Positions 17,068 to 25,581 are shown, numbered from the stretch's first letter. The stretch: 64,000 nt of DNA from Mucilaginibacter sp. KACC 22773 (GCF_028736215.1 NZ_CP117883.1:3720001-3784000); one strand, 5' to 3'. Translations and numbers: made by a program. The notes: generated from the sequence alone by a model not told the origin.

Positions 17068-18351
17068 TTAATACTTTCCTACTATCACTTTATAAAAACG
17101 CTCAAAGTGGAAATATTTATTGGCTAATTCCAATAACCTTGCAGAGTCGACACTTTTTACTGTAGCTGCATACCTGTCGTAATAATCATAATCCAAACCG
17201 GCAAAATAGATACTCTTGAATTTATCGGCATGCGAAAAAACATTCTCCAGGCTGCCTAACAACGAGCCTAACATGTAGTTGCGTACCAATGAAAGCTCTT
17301 CGTCGGGGATTAGTTCGGTTTTAAGGATATTGATTTCCTTTTCAATTTCGGCAAGGGCCGGTTTGCACACATCTGCCCCAACCTCGGTAGCTACAAAGAA
17401 GGACCCGGCCTGTTTAAACGAGCCCAGCCCCGAGCCGATGCCATACGTATAACCTTTATCCTCGCGAATGTTGGCCATTAGCCTCGACCCGAAATAGCCG
17501 CCCAAAACCGTATTCAACACCTGTAATTGCTGAAAATCCGGGTGGCTACGGTTAATCATCGGTGTACCTATCCTGATGGCCGATTGCAGGGCTTCTGGCT
17601 TCTCGGTAAAGTAAAATAATTCTGAAGCCGGTACAATTTCCGGCTGGGTGGTATCGGCGGGTTTATCGCCATTTACCCATCCTTTATCAAACGTATCGGT
17701 AATAAGGGTCAAAGTTTCCGGTTCAATTTTCCCTGAAATGATAATGGTGCAGTTTGATGGCTGGTATTGCTCTTTATAGTGTGCAACCAATTCATCGCGC
17801 TGCAGGGCTTTATAATTATCAAAGCTTGCACCCACCCCGTATATGGTATCGCCATAAACCGCCTTGTTAAAATTGCGGCGGCCAACAACATCATTTTTTT
17901 GCAGGCTAACCTGTAGCTTTTGTTGCTGGTTACGTTTAAAAGTTTCCAATTCCTTCTCGGGGAAGGTTGAATTGGTTAAAATATCAACAATAACCGGCAA
18001 GGTATGGTGCAGGTGCTTATTAAGGCTGTACAATACAACCTGCGAGTTTTCGTACCCGTATTCCACCTGCAAAAAGGCGCCGTAAAAATCAACCTTATCG
18101 GCAATCTGGGCCGCGGTTAATGTACTGGTACCTTCGGTGAGCATGGTATTTACGGCCATGTTCAACAGCGGCAGCGCCGGGTTAAAACGCAGGTTGCCAA
18201 AAATCCATTCTATGCGAACCAATTCCTGGTCGCCGGAGTTAAAGCAAAATATATTACAGCCGTTACCGAGCTTTTTATGCGCGGGGCGTATCAGGTTTAT
18301 ATTATCGATAGCCTTAAAATCAGGGGCTAATGTTCTATCTAAGTTGGTCAT
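17068..18351 (-). CDS. M16 family peptidase-like subunit lacking the zinc site
   Basis: A 427-residue M16 (pitrilysin/processing-peptidase) homologue. The HxxEH zinc motif expected in the first 60 residues is absent; that region reads LPLLNMAVNTMLTEGTS. The C-terminal signature of the non-catalytic partner is intact: REDKGYTYGIGSGLGSF, plus a glycine-rich segment. It lies 124 bp downstream of the catalytic M16 gene on the same strand, so the products probably form a heterodimeric peptidase like the alpha/beta mitochondrial processing peptidase. No signal peptide is seen, suggesting a cytoplasmic role. Confidence 0.88.
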   Translation of the reverse strand: MTNLDRTLAPDFKAIDNINLIRPAHKKLGNGCNIFCFNSGDQELVRIEWIFGNLRFNPALPLLNMAVNTMLTEGTSTLTAAQIADKVDFYGAFLQVEYGYENSQVVLYSLNKHLHHTLPVIVDILTNSTFPEKELETFKRNQQQKLQVSLQKNDVVGRRNFNKAVYGDTIYGVGASFDNYKALQRDELVAHYKEQYQPSNCTIIISGKIEPETLTLITDTFDKGWVNGDKPADTTQPEIVPASELFYFTEKPEALQSAIRIGTPMINRSHPDFQQLQVLNTVLGGYFGSRLMANIREDKGYTYGIGSGLGSFKQAGSFFVATEVGADVCKPALAEIEKEINILKTELIPDEELSLVRNYMLGSLLGSLENVFSHADKFKSIYFAGLDYDYYDRYAATVKSVDSARLLELANKYFHFERFYKVIVGKY

Positions 18352-18369
18352 TCGTCAGTAATTCTTTTT

Positions 18370-18470
18370 TCTGAACCCGGATTAAGCAGATTAATCAGAT
18401 TTTTTGGATTTGATTATACTAATCCTGTAAATCCGTTAATCTGAAAAATCGTGGTTCAGATCAATTCCAA
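18370..18470. repeat. Inverted repeat between the two M16 genes
   Basis: CTGAACCCGGATTAAGCAG-type sequence faces a complementary run ending ATCGTGGTTCAG, with GATTAATCAGATT pairing AATCTG units inside. Another member of the short intergenic palindromes of this genome. Confidence 0.6.
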
Positions 18471-18475
18471 TTCTG

Positions 18476-19753
18476 TTAATTCTCTAATTCTGAAAACTCT
18501 GATTCAGAAACTTCGGCTTTCTCGGCCAAATAAATCAGCGTTGAAGAATTGTCTTTCCTGAATATCTTATTAGCAGCTTCTTTGATCTGCGCGGGAGTTA
18601 CCGCCAGGTATTTGGCGGTTTCCTGGTTCAGCAGGTCAGCATCGCCCAGCAACTCAAACGAGGCCAGGTTCATGGCTTTATCCAACAACGACATTTCAGA
18701 AAACACCATGGTCGATTCGGTCTTGTTTTGCACCTTGGTCAACTCATCAGCCGGAATCTCCGTGGCTTTTACTTTTTCCAGCTCGTCCCAAAACGCGGCT
18801 TCGGCCTGCTCAATACTAACGTTTTCCAGGGGTTTGCCCTCTAACACAAACATACCTTTATCCAGGCTGCCTGTAATGTAGGCATGCACCTCGCTAAAAA
18901 TTTGCTTATCCTGCACCAAACTACGGTACAAACGTGACGAGTGACCACGCGACAAGATATCACTCAGTAATTCCACCGGGTAATAATCATCATCCAGCCT
19001 TGCCCCCATCTGGAACGCGATGTACACATCGTTCAGCGGCACTTTGGCAGTAACCGTTTCGCGGCGTTCGTCATGCTGTTCGGGCTCCTGCGGCAGGTTG
19101 CGTGTGTATTTCTCACCAGCGGGGATTGGGCCAAACCATTTTTCGGAGAGCTTTTTAACCTCTTCGGTTGTGATATTGCCCCCAACTACCATAATGGCAT
19201 TTTGCGGGTTATAATGTTTTTTAAAGAATGCTTTCACATCCTCAATTTTGGCATCCTCGATGTGCTTGATGGTTTTACCAATGGTAGCCCAACGGTAAGC
19301 GTGCTGTTTATAAACCAGCGGGCGTAGCTTTAGCCAAACATCGCCGTAAGGCTGGTTAAGGTAACGCTGCTTAAACTCCTCAATTACTACGTTACGCTGC
19401 ACCTCAAGACTTTTTTCGCTAAAGGCGAGGTTTAACATGCGATCGCTCTCGAGCCAAAATGCTGTTTCGATATTGGCCGATGGCAGGGTGATGTAATAGT
19501 TGGTGATATCGTTACTGGTAAAAGCATTGTTTTCGCCTCCTACCCTTTGCAGTGGCTCATCGTAGCTTGGAATATTTACAGATCCGCCGAACATCAGGTG
19601 CTCAAACAAATGAGCAAAGCCCGTTTGCTCGGGATCTTCGTCGCGTGCACCAACATCATACAGAATGTTGAGCACTGCCATAGGCGTGGTATTATCTTCA
19701 TGAACAATAACCCGGAGGCCATTATCCAGTGTAAACCGGTTGAATTTAACCAT
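18476..19753 (-). CDS. M16 family zinc peptidase, catalytic subunit
   Basis: A 425-residue M16 metallopeptidase. The inverted zinc motif HLFEH is at residues 48-52, preceded by DPEQTGFA. The downstream conserved Glu is in the RNVVIEEFKQ region. No signal peptide is visible. It is the upstream gene of the pair with the HxxEH-less homologue, which probably supplies the R/Y substrate-binding half. The start codon is supported by the canonical opening FTLDNGLRVIVHED. A perfect -7 box (TACATTTG) lies 23 bp upstream. Confidence 0.93.
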   Translation of the reverse strand: MVKFNRFTLDNGLRVIVHEDNTTPMAVLNILYDVGARDEDPEQTGFAHLFEHLMFGGSVNIPSYDEPLQRVGGENNAFTSNDITNYYITLPSANIETAFWLESDRMLNLAFSEKSLEVQRNVVIEEFKQRYLNQPYGDVWLKLRPLVYKQHAYRWATIGKTIKHIEDAKIEDVKAFFKKHYNPQNAIMVVGGNITTEEVKKLSEKWFGPIPAGEKYTRNLPQEPEQHDERRETVTAKVPLNDVYIAFQMGARLDDDYYPVELLSDILSRGHSSRLYRSLVQDKQIFSEVHAYITGSLDKGMFVLEGKPLENVSIEQAEAAFWDELEKVKATEIPADELTKVQNKTESTMVFSEMSLLDKAMNLASFELLGDADLLNQETAKYLAVTPAQIKEAANKIFRKDNSSTLIYLAEKAEVSESEFSELEN

Positions 19754-19776
19754 GGATAGTTCTTATTTTAACAAAG

Positions 19777-19784
19777 CAAATGTA
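19777..19784 (-). promoter_or_regulatory. -7 box of the M16 peptidase pair
   Basis: Minus-strand TACATTTG fits TAnnTTTG. The start codon is at 19753. No clear -33 element. Confidence 0.45.
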
Positions 19785-19890
19785 AAACTTTTGACGACAA
19801 TCGGAGCGGAGAGTCAAGAATTAAGAGTCAAGAATCAAGATGGAAGAAAACTGGCACTCAGCAACGGTCTCAAAAAGCGCCATTAATTAA

Positions 19891-19939
19891 TAAAAAAACG
19901 ACCGCGAATTTCCTTTAAATAAGGCACTTCGCGGTCGTT
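19891..19939 (-). terminator. lysS intrinsic terminator
   Basis: Perfect 12-bp stem AACGACCGCGAA (19897-19908) with TTCGCGGTCGTT (19928-19939). On the minus strand it is followed by a run of T, 30 bp past the lysS stop. Confidence 0.88.
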
Positions 19940-19968
19940 GTAAAAGGTAACGTTAGTTTTCTTGTATA

Positions 19969-21690
19969 TTATTTAAACCAGGCCATCACCTCGTCTTTGG
20001 TAGGCATGGTAATATCCAGCTTCAATTTTTTGCGCATGCCGCCAAGATCATTAAATACTTTGTTGGGGTTGGCGGCTTTTAGTTCATCTACCGCATTAAA
20101 CCCCATTGCATTAAGCACGGGTACCCACTCGGCCTTAACACCTATATTTATAAAGTCGTCAGCAGTAACAACTTTAGCTTTTTTCTCGGGGCGCATCTGC
20201 GGGAAGAATAATACTTCCTGGATAGTGCTCTGATTGGTCATCAGCATCACCAACCTGTCGATACCGATACCCAGGCCCGATGTTGGCGGCATACCGTATT
20301 CCAGGGCGCGTAAAAAGTCGTCGTCCATGGCCATGGCTTCGTCGTCGCCCCTGCCTGCAAGTACCAACTGCTCCTCTAAACGTTCGCGCTGGTCAATCGG
20401 GTCATTTAACTCCGAGTAAGCGTTGGCTATCTCTTTACCATTTACAAACAACTCAAAACGCTCTACCAGGCCATCTTTGGTACGATGTTTTTTGGCAAGC
20501 GGGGTCATTTCGATTGGGTAATCGGTAATATAAGTTGGTTGGATTAGGTTATGCTCAACCTTGGCGCTGAAGATCTCGTCAATCAGTTTGCCTTTACCCA
20601 TGGTTGGGTTAACTTCTATTTTCAGCTCGGCACAGGTTTCGCGCAAAGCGGCTTCATCCATAGCCGATACATCTATCCCTGTATATTTCAGGATAGAATC
20701 GTACATCGATAATTTTTCGTACGGACCGGCAAAGTTAATTTCGTTGCTGCCTACCTGAACAACGGGAATACCGTGGACAGCTTTGGCAACAGTTTCCAAA
20801 CATTCTTCAACCATGGCCATCATCCATATGTAGTCTTTATAGGCTACATAAATTTCCATGGCTGTAAATTCCGGGTTGTGTGTACGGTCCATACCCTCGT
20901 TACGGAACATTTTGCCAAATTCATATACACCATCAAAACCTGCAACAATAAGGCGTTTCAGGTAAAGTTCATTGGCTATGCGCAAAAACAAAGGCATATC
21001 CAGCGTATTGTGGTGCGTGGCAAACGGACGCGCCGCTGCGCCGCCATGTACCGGCTGCAGTATAGGGGTTTCTACCTCCATCCAGCCCTGCGCGTTAAAA
21101 TAGTTGCGCATACTGCTAATCACTTTGGACCGGTTGATAAATATTTGTTTATAAGCCGGGTTAACAGTTAAATCAACATAACGCTGACGATAGCGAAGTT
21201 CAGGATCGGTAAATGCATCATATATATTCCCTTCGTCATCGCGTCGAACTACCGGTAGTGGTTTCAACGATTTTGAAAGAACGATTAATTCTCTTACGTG
21301 AACAGAAATTTCGCCGGTTTGCGTTAAAAACACATAACCTTTAATTCCAACATAATCGCCAAGGTCAAGAAGTTTTTTAAATACAGTATTGTATAAAGTT
21401 TTATCCTCATCAGGGCAAATATCATCGCGTTTCAGGTATATCTGGATACGGCCGGTTGAATCCTGGATCTCGGCAAACGATGCGTTGCCCATGATACGGC
21501 GGGTCATGATACGGCCTGCGATAACTACATTTTGGTAGGCCTCGGGTTTTATTGCAAAATTATCGGTAATATCCTGTGCCCAGGCGTTAATATCAAATGC
21601 TTCGGCGGGGTACGGGTTTATGCCCAGTTCCCTTAATTTTTGTAAAGATTCGCGGCGGATAATTTCCTGCTCGGATAGTGCAATACTCAT
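19969..21690 (-). CDS. lysS: Lysyl-tRNA synthetase, class II
   Basis: A 573-residue class II LysRS charging tRNA-Lys with lysine. An OB-fold anticodon-binding domain (about 55-165, VVIAGRIMTRRIMGNASFAE) precedes the catalytic core, with motif 2 (FRNEGMDRTHNPEFTAMEIY) and motif 3 (GLGIGIDRLVMLM). A C-terminal extension of about 70 residues (KVVTADDFINIGVKAEWVPV onwards) goes beyond the usual end of about 500 residues. Its NPNKVFNDLGGMRKKLKLDI looks like a small helical add-on that I believe is common in Bacteroidota LysRS. It is monocistronic, with its own -7 box and terminator. Confidence 0.97.
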   Translation of the reverse strand: MSIALSEQEIIRRESLQKLRELGINPYPAEAFDINAWAQDITDNFAIKPEAYQNVVIAGRIMTRRIMGNASFAEIQDSTGRIQIYLKRDDICPDEDKTLYNTVFKKLLDLGDYVGIKGYVFLTQTGEISVHVRELIVLSKSLKPLPVVRRDDEGNIYDAFTDPELRYRQRYVDLTVNPAYKQIFINRSKVISSMRNYFNAQGWMEVETPILQPVHGGAAARPFATHHNTLDMPLFLRIANELYLKRLIVAGFDGVYEFGKMFRNEGMDRTHNPEFTAMEIYVAYKDYIWMMAMVEECLETVAKAVHGIPVVQVGSNEINFAGPYEKLSMYDSILKYTGIDVSAMDEAALRETCAELKIEVNPTMGKGKLIDEIFSAKVEHNLIQPTYITDYPIEMTPLAKKHRTKDGLVERFELFVNGKEIANAYSELNDPIDQRERLEEQLVLAGRGDDEAMAMDDDFLRALEYGMPPTSGLGIGIDRLVMLMTNQSTIQEVLFFPQMRPEKKAKVVTADDFINIGVKAEWVPVLNAMGFNAVDELKAANPNKVFNDLGGMRKKLKLDITMPTKDEVMAWFK

Positions 21691-21718
21691 GTTTTGAACG
21701 GTATTTTTAATAAAGGTG

Positions 21719-21726
21719 CAAAAATA
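21719..21726 (-). promoter_or_regulatory. lysS -7 promoter box
   Basis: Minus-strand TATTTTTG fits TAnnTTTG, 28 bp before the lysS start. Confidence 0.45.
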
Positions 21727-21743
21727 GCGTTTTTAATGGAAAA

Positions 21744-21829
21744 GCCCCACCTAAATCCTCCCCGGGAGGGAGGACTTTAAAAAAACGCAACAAAAAGTCT
21801 CCCCTTCAGGGGGAGATTTAGAGGGGGCC
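21744..21829. repeat. Palindromic repeat, CTCCCCTTCAGGGGGAG family, copy 1
   Basis: GCCCCACCTAAATCCTCCCC at 21744 pairs with GGGGGAGATTTAGAGGGGGC near 21808-21828. An internal AAAGTCTCCCC stem pairs with the GGAGGACTTT run. Sits between divergent lysS and the SMP-30 gene. A second copy is at 58973-59012. Confidence 0.8.
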
Positions 21830-21891
21830 TGGGAGCTCTTCTTCCTTTTTCTACAAAAACAACCTACATTAGCAAACCAATTACCCAAAAT

Positions 21892-22785
21892 ATGAAAAAA
21901 CTGTCCCTGATATTATTTGGCCTGGTAGCCGCCACTTGCAAAGTATTTAGCCAGGATACTACTGCTTTATACAACGCCGGCACCAAAGCTGTGTTAATCG
22001 CCAAACAATTCTCTTTCACCGAGGGGCCGGCTGTTGATAAAAAGGGCAATGTATTTTTTACCGATCAGCCCAATAATAAGATCTGGAAGTATAGCACGGA
22101 TGGCAAACTTTCTGTTTTTATGGATAGCGCCGGCCGCAGCAACGGAATGGATTTTGACAGTAAGGGCAACCTCATAAGCTGTGCCGATGGTAAAAACGAA
22201 CTTTGGTCTATCAGCCCGAAAGGAAAAATAGAAGTATTACTTACCGGCTATAAAGGGCAAATATTTAACGGACCTAATGATGTTTGGGTAAGGCCGGATG
22301 GTGGGCTATATATAACCGACCCCTATTACCAACGCGACTATTGGACGCACAAAAAGCCCGAGCTTGATGGCCAAAAGCTTTACTACCTGCCAAAAGGTAA
22401 ACATGAAGCCGTTATGGTTGATGATAAATTTGTAAGGCCTAATGGCATAGTTGGCACTGCCGATGGCAAACATCTTTTTGTTGCCGATATAGGGGATAAC
22501 AAAACCTATCGCTACGATATTAATAAAGACGGTTCATTAACCAACAAAATGCTTTTTGTGGCGATGGGATCAGACGGGATGACGATTGACGAACTGGGCA
22601 ACATATACCTTACCGGTAAGGGCGTAACTATTTTTAACCCGAAAGGCGAAAAAATTGGCCACATTGATATTGATGAACCCTGGACAGCCAACATTTGTTT
22701 TAGCGGTAAAAACCGGGATGTATTATTTATAACGGCGTCAAAAGCGGTGTATACTTTTCAAATGAAAGTAAAAGGGACTAATTAA
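21892..22785 (+). CDS. Exported SMP-30/gluconolactonase/LRE-like beta-propeller protein
   Basis: A 297-residue secreted protein of the SMP-30/gluconolactonase family, six-bladed propellers that hydrolyse sugar lactones with a bound divalent metal. A signal peptide (about 1-20, CKVFSQ) is followed by FTEGPAVDKKGNVFFTDQPN, FNGPNDVWVRPDGGLYITDP and RPNGIVGTADGKHLFVAD. These carry the Glu, Asn and Asp metal ligands of the family. Length is typical. It stands alone between repeats. Lactonase activity is likely; the sugar is unknown. Confidence 0.88.
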   Translation: MKKLSLILFGLVAATCKVFSQDTTALYNAGTKAVLIAKQFSFTEGPAVDKKGNVFFTDQPNNKIWKYSTDGKLSVFMDSAGRSNGMDFDSKGNLISCADGKNELWSISPKGKIEVLLTGYKGQIFNGPNDVWVRPDGGLYITDPYYQRDYWTHKKPELDGQKLYYLPKGKHEAVMVDDKFVRPNGIVGTADGKHLFVADIGDNKTYRYDINKDGSLTNKMLFVAMGSDGMTIDELGNIYLTGKGVTIFNPKGEKIGHIDIDEPWTANICFSGKNRDVLFITASKAVYTFQMKVKGTN

Positions 22786-22855
22786 GTCGCAAGTCTTAAG
22801 TCGGATTTAGTTCTTTTGACTTTAAGTTTAAAGCTTTCGACTATAGACTACAGCA
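22786..22855. repeat. Short inverted repeat, AAGTCTTAAGTC family
   Basis: AAGTCGCAAGTCTTAAGTC faces GACTTTAAGTTTAAAG and CGACTATAGACTAC, between two convergent genes. Similar sequence occurs at 34140-34225 and, more degenerate, at 2945-3010. Likely serves as a bidirectional terminator. Confidence 0.5.
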
Positions 22856-23173
22856 CTATGCTTTCTGTTGTAATATAGATATAATTTGCTGCTGCTCGCC
22901 GTTGCTGAGCAGTTCGCCTTCGTAGTGCCAGGGTCCCGACTGGGGGAAATATATGGTGCCCAAATAATCGGGATTATCTTCATCGGCTAAAGAGGGGCCG
23001 TCGCCATCAATCTCCATTTCTTCCGTAAACAGCATTGACTCATTGTCTACCGAAGTTTTGTAAATTTTATATACACCGGTATCCGCAAGGTTATGTTCCA
23101 ATACCGGTTCAATGATAATATTTCGTAAACTGCCGTCGGCATGCTTTAAATCTGCGTAGACCGGATTTTTCAT
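22856..23173 (-). CDS. Hypothetical protein, 105 aa
   Basis: A small acidic cytoplasmic protein I do not recognise. It has no signal peptide or membrane segment. Visible features are an acidic loop EMEIDGDGPSLADEDNPDY and a C-terminal helix ending IISILQQKA. The start is MKNPVYADLKHADGS. A perfect palindrome TAATACAGTAGTATTA lies 22 bp upstream (23195-23210) and might be an operator. Its codon usage resembles that of its neighbours. Function unknown. Confidence 0.65.
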   Translation of the reverse strand: MKNPVYADLKHADGSLRNIIIEPVLEHNLADTGVYKIYKTSVDNESMLFTEEMEIDGDGPSLADEDNPDYLGTIYFPQSGPWHYEGELLSNGEQQQIISILQQKA

Positions 23174-23194
23174 AAGCGAGTGGTTTTGTTAGAT

Positions 23195-23210
23195 TAATAC
23201 AGTAGTATTA
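23195..23210 (-). promoter_or_regulatory. Palindrome upstream of the 105-aa gene; rest of 23174-23579 featureless
   Basis: TAATACAGTAGTATTA is a perfect 6-4-6 inverted repeat in the promoter region of the minus-strand gene. The remaining roughly 370 bp up to the next plus-strand gene is AT-rich and shows nothing I can name. Confidence 0.35.
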
Positions 23211-23579
23211 AGTATTTTGTTTTATGGCTCTATGATGGTTATTGTGGATGGTTAAAATTGACAGGTACAATTTATAGCGGATGTGCAAATCAAATTAAGT
23301 TAAACCGAAAAAACATATTTACCCCATAAAACATAGAACCCATTTTTCGGTGTTTAATTCATCAATTGGACTCAATCCGTAACCGAACTTATTTCATTTA
23401 TGCGGATAGCTACAGATAAATATAAATATTTTTTGACAACAAGGAAAAAATACACATAACTCTTTCCCATTCTTCTTTATTCCCGAACCGGCGATTTTTA
23501 ACCTTCATTTAAAGCAGGCAAAAACTATTTTTTTGTATTAAAAAATGTAAATTGGTAAGTCATTTATTATATTACATTA

Positions 23580-24281
23580 ATGAATTTTATTGGTAAAATA
23601 TCGCTTTTTTTAACGTTGTTTAATGTCGTGCAATTGCATTTACATTTCAACTTGAAGCCGGTTTTAACACCGTCAACCTCAAAAAAAGATTCAGTCCGAC
23701 AAAGTAAAACCGAAATTATAAACGGCATTAGTTATACTGCGATAAATACTTTTGGTGATGGCGTTAGCCCTGGCAGGTTTTATATAAAAGATAAAAGCGG
23801 CAAAATAGTTTATAAAGCAACCGCCGATGACGAAGTGGTTTATTTTAAATTCATTGATTTTAATGGAGACGGTTATAAAGATATCACCGTAGAGTTAAGG
23901 GGAGTAGATTCGGGTGCACAGGACCTGATTATTTACGACGTAAAATCAAACACATTCAAATTAGCCGGCGATTGTTCAAATGCGGAAAGGATTCCAACAA
24001 CAAAATTTTACTATACTTACGAGGATTGTTGTATGGGAAGAGTTTGGAGCAGCAACCTGTTTTACATTACCGATTCAAAGATCATCAACGTGGGCAATAT
24101 TAAGTATGACGATAACGGTGACTATGGCATTTCGTTTTACAAACTCAACGGTCAAAAGCGTGTTTTTATAAAAAAATGGAAAGTGCGAATTAACGGTGAG
24201 ACGCCTGTTTCAACAGGTAAACATATCGATTTTATTTTGAAGCATTATTGGAAGAATCATTGGCGTAGTTTTATTGAATAA
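23580..24281 (+). CDS. Exported protein with an FG-GAP/VCBS-like calcium motif, unknown function
   Basis: A 233-residue protein starting MNFIGKISLFLTLFNVVQLH, a likely signal sequence or anchor. Residues about 95-110 contain FIDFNGDGYKDITVEL, the Asp-x-Asn-x-Asp calcium loop of FG-GAP/VCBS-type repeats. Two adjacent cysteines (YEDCCMGRVW) and one earlier (GDCSNAER) could form a disulphide. The rest is beta-rich. Stand-alone proteins with this layout are usually periplasmic; the role is unknown. Confidence 0.7.
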   Translation: MNFIGKISLFLTLFNVVQLHLHFNLKPVLTPSTSKKDSVRQSKTEIINGISYTAINTFGDGVSPGRFYIKDKSGKIVYKATADDEVVYFKFIDFNGDGYKDITVELRGVDSGAQDLIIYDVKSNTFKLAGDCSNAERIPTTKFYYTYEDCCMGRVWSSNLFYITDSKIINVGNIKYDDNGDYGISFYKLNGQKRVFIKKWKVRINGETPVSTGKHIDFILKHYWKNHWRSFIE

Positions 24282-24449
24282 CGCAGGTTAAGCAAATAAA
24301 GATAACTCAAATCATTTCAGCGCTTTTTTTACCGAATTTCATAAACTGCGCAGTAATCAACGGGTAATCATCCAAATTCATCAAACAACCTTTAGATAGG
24401 TTGGATGCTTTCTGATTCGGTTTTGAAAGTTTTAAAAACCTATAGAAAC

Positions 24450-24570
24450 AAGAAGCGCCCTCTGATGGGCAGGGGCGCGTTCTAACCAATTATAAACCTA
24501 AATTATGAGAAGAGCTGTAAGGGAGGTCTCGAACCTTCTGGTGCTGCCGTTCAGCGCCTTACAAATACTA
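24450..24570 (-). ncRNA. Candidate structured small RNA, about 120 nt, with own promoter and terminator
   Basis: A self-contained minus-strand unit. The predicted start near 24569 lies five or six bases before a 7-bp stem, TGTAAGG with CCTTACA (plus-strand 24557-24563 and 24516-24522). Inside are two hairpins, GCTG/CAGC (24543-24546 with 24552-24555) and AGGT/ACCT around TCGAG (24524-24536), giving a three-way junction. A single-stranded linker of about 35 nt (TCTCATAATTTAGG...) follows, then a GC-rich terminator GCGCCC/GGGCGC (24455-24478) and T-rich sequence. The TTCGA hairpin resembles a tRNA T-arm, but no tRNA can be folded. It does not match my recollection of tmRNA, 6S, 4.5S or RNase P RNA. 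Confidence 0.6.
24455..24478 (-). terminator. Terminator of the candidate small RNA
   Basis: Stem GCGCCC/GGGCGC with a 12-base loop. On the minus strand it continues TTCTTGTTTCT. Confidence 0.7.
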
Positions 24571-24575
24571 CACTG

Positions 24576-24606
24576 CAAATATACTACACATCTTTTATTT
24601 TGCAAA
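24576..24606 (-). promoter_or_regulatory. Promoter of the candidate small RNA
   Basis: Minus-strand -7 box TATATTTG (24576-24583), a 19-bp spacer and -33 TTTG (24603-24606). This is the best two-element Bacteroidota promoter in the window. Confidence 0.7.
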
Positions 24607-24970
24607 TATTTTAAGTAAAAAAGTTAACTATTAACAATTTAATAATACAGCAAGCATTTAAGTGCGATATTGATAAATAAATAATTGTCATTTAAACACA
24701 TTATCTGCCTGTATATCAATATGTTTATTTAACGCAATAATAATACCAATAGTGCCCTACGATTAAAATATTTTGATTATTTATTGGTTATGTTGACGAC
24801 TTTTGCAGATTTTGATGCGATTTATTAAAAAACGCGCCTTCATTAGATAAAAAACTGTAACCCTCCTGCTTCAAGGCAGAATGCTTTTGTATTTTAAGCA
24901 GCACAAATAATTCTTAATGAAGTACGAAGGGCATCAAATTGGGAAAATTTTCGCCGTGGCGCACAAAACA
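24607..24970. other. Intergenic, AT-rich, nothing recognised
   Basis: Very AT-rich sequence upstream of the small RNA promoter. No credible reading frame or strong palindrome seen. Confidence 0.5.
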
Positions 24971-24998
24971 AAGCCGCCCTGGCATATCAAAGCGGCTT
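24971..24998 (-). terminator. Terminator of the Spy-like gene
   Basis: Stem AAGCCGC (24971-24977) with GCGGCTT (24992-24998). On the minus strand it is followed by TGTTTTGT, about 45 bp after the stop codon. Between stop and stem the minus strand reads CCCCCGCACCA, which resembles a tRNA 3' end. Confidence 0.7.
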
Positions 24999-25041
24999 AT
25001 TATGGTGCGGGGGTTAAATCCTTTCCTAAAAATACAATTAG

Positions 25042-25437
25042 TTAGTTCTGCGGCACCGGCGATGTCTTCGCCTCTTTCCTGGCGGCCTTTTTTTGTTTTT
25101 GGGCTTCTACAAAAGCGAGGTATTTCGTTTTTTGTTCGGCAGTAAAAATGGCTTCCAGTTTGGCCTGCGCATTGTCACGGATCTGTTTATGTGAATACCG
25201 TTGTTCTTTTTTATCATTTGTACCTTTAAGGGCCTTCAAACTATCAAGTCCTCTACCCTGCTCCAGCAGCACCGCATTCACCTGGGTTATCTGGCTGTTG
25301 CTCAGGTTAAGCTGTTTAGTTAATACTTTAGTTTGTTTTGCAGCCCGTAATGCGGGGGTTGCCTTTACTTTTTCCTGGGCGTGTGCAAATAAGCCCAGCC
25401 CTGCAACAAAAGCTATCATCATGAATATCTTTTTCAT
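25042..25437 (-). CDS. Periplasmic Spy/CpxP-like protein (LTXXQ-like)
   Basis: A 131-residue exported protein. A signal peptide (about 1-20, GLFAHAQ) is followed by an all-helical, Lys/Ala/Gln-rich chain. LTKQLNLSNSQITQVNAVL and LEAIFTAEQKTKYLAF are two repeats of the L-x-L-T/S-x-x-Q type typical of Spy/CpxP-like proteins, which form periplasmic chaperone-like hairpins. Spy and CpxP themselves respond to envelope stress. The tail is very basic (KKAARKEAK). Chaperone or stress function is inferred from the motif only. Confidence 0.75.
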   Translation of the reverse strand: MKKIFMMIAFVAGLGLFAHAQEKVKATPALRAAKQTKVLTKQLNLSNSQITQVNAVLLEQGRGLDSLKALKGTNDKKEQRYSHKQIRDNAQAKLEAIFTAEQKTKYLAFVEAQKQKKAARKEAKTSPVPQN

Positions 25438-25581
25438 AGTTTATATTTTTTTATGGTATGACTGATTTTTGCCGTATTGGTTTAAATAATAATGAACAAT
25501 GTCCCGGTTAAAAAAACAAGCCTTTTTCGGTACTATGCATAACCAACAAAGTGTGTGTACCACCCGTAAATGAAACACTCA

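Noticed and set aside
24307..24489. 60-aa minus-strand frame
   Set aside because: It runs through the terminator and linker of the candidate small RNA; composition is unlike the neighbouring proteins.
24516..24563. Possible tRNA or tmRNA piece
   Set aside because: Only a T-arm-like hairpin fits; no D-arm, anticodon arm or acceptor with CCA can be placed, and tmRNA landmarks are missing.
24505..24616. Small plus-strand frame starting ATGAGAAGAGCTG
   Set aside because: It is antisense to the structured RNA and has no promoter on the plus strand.
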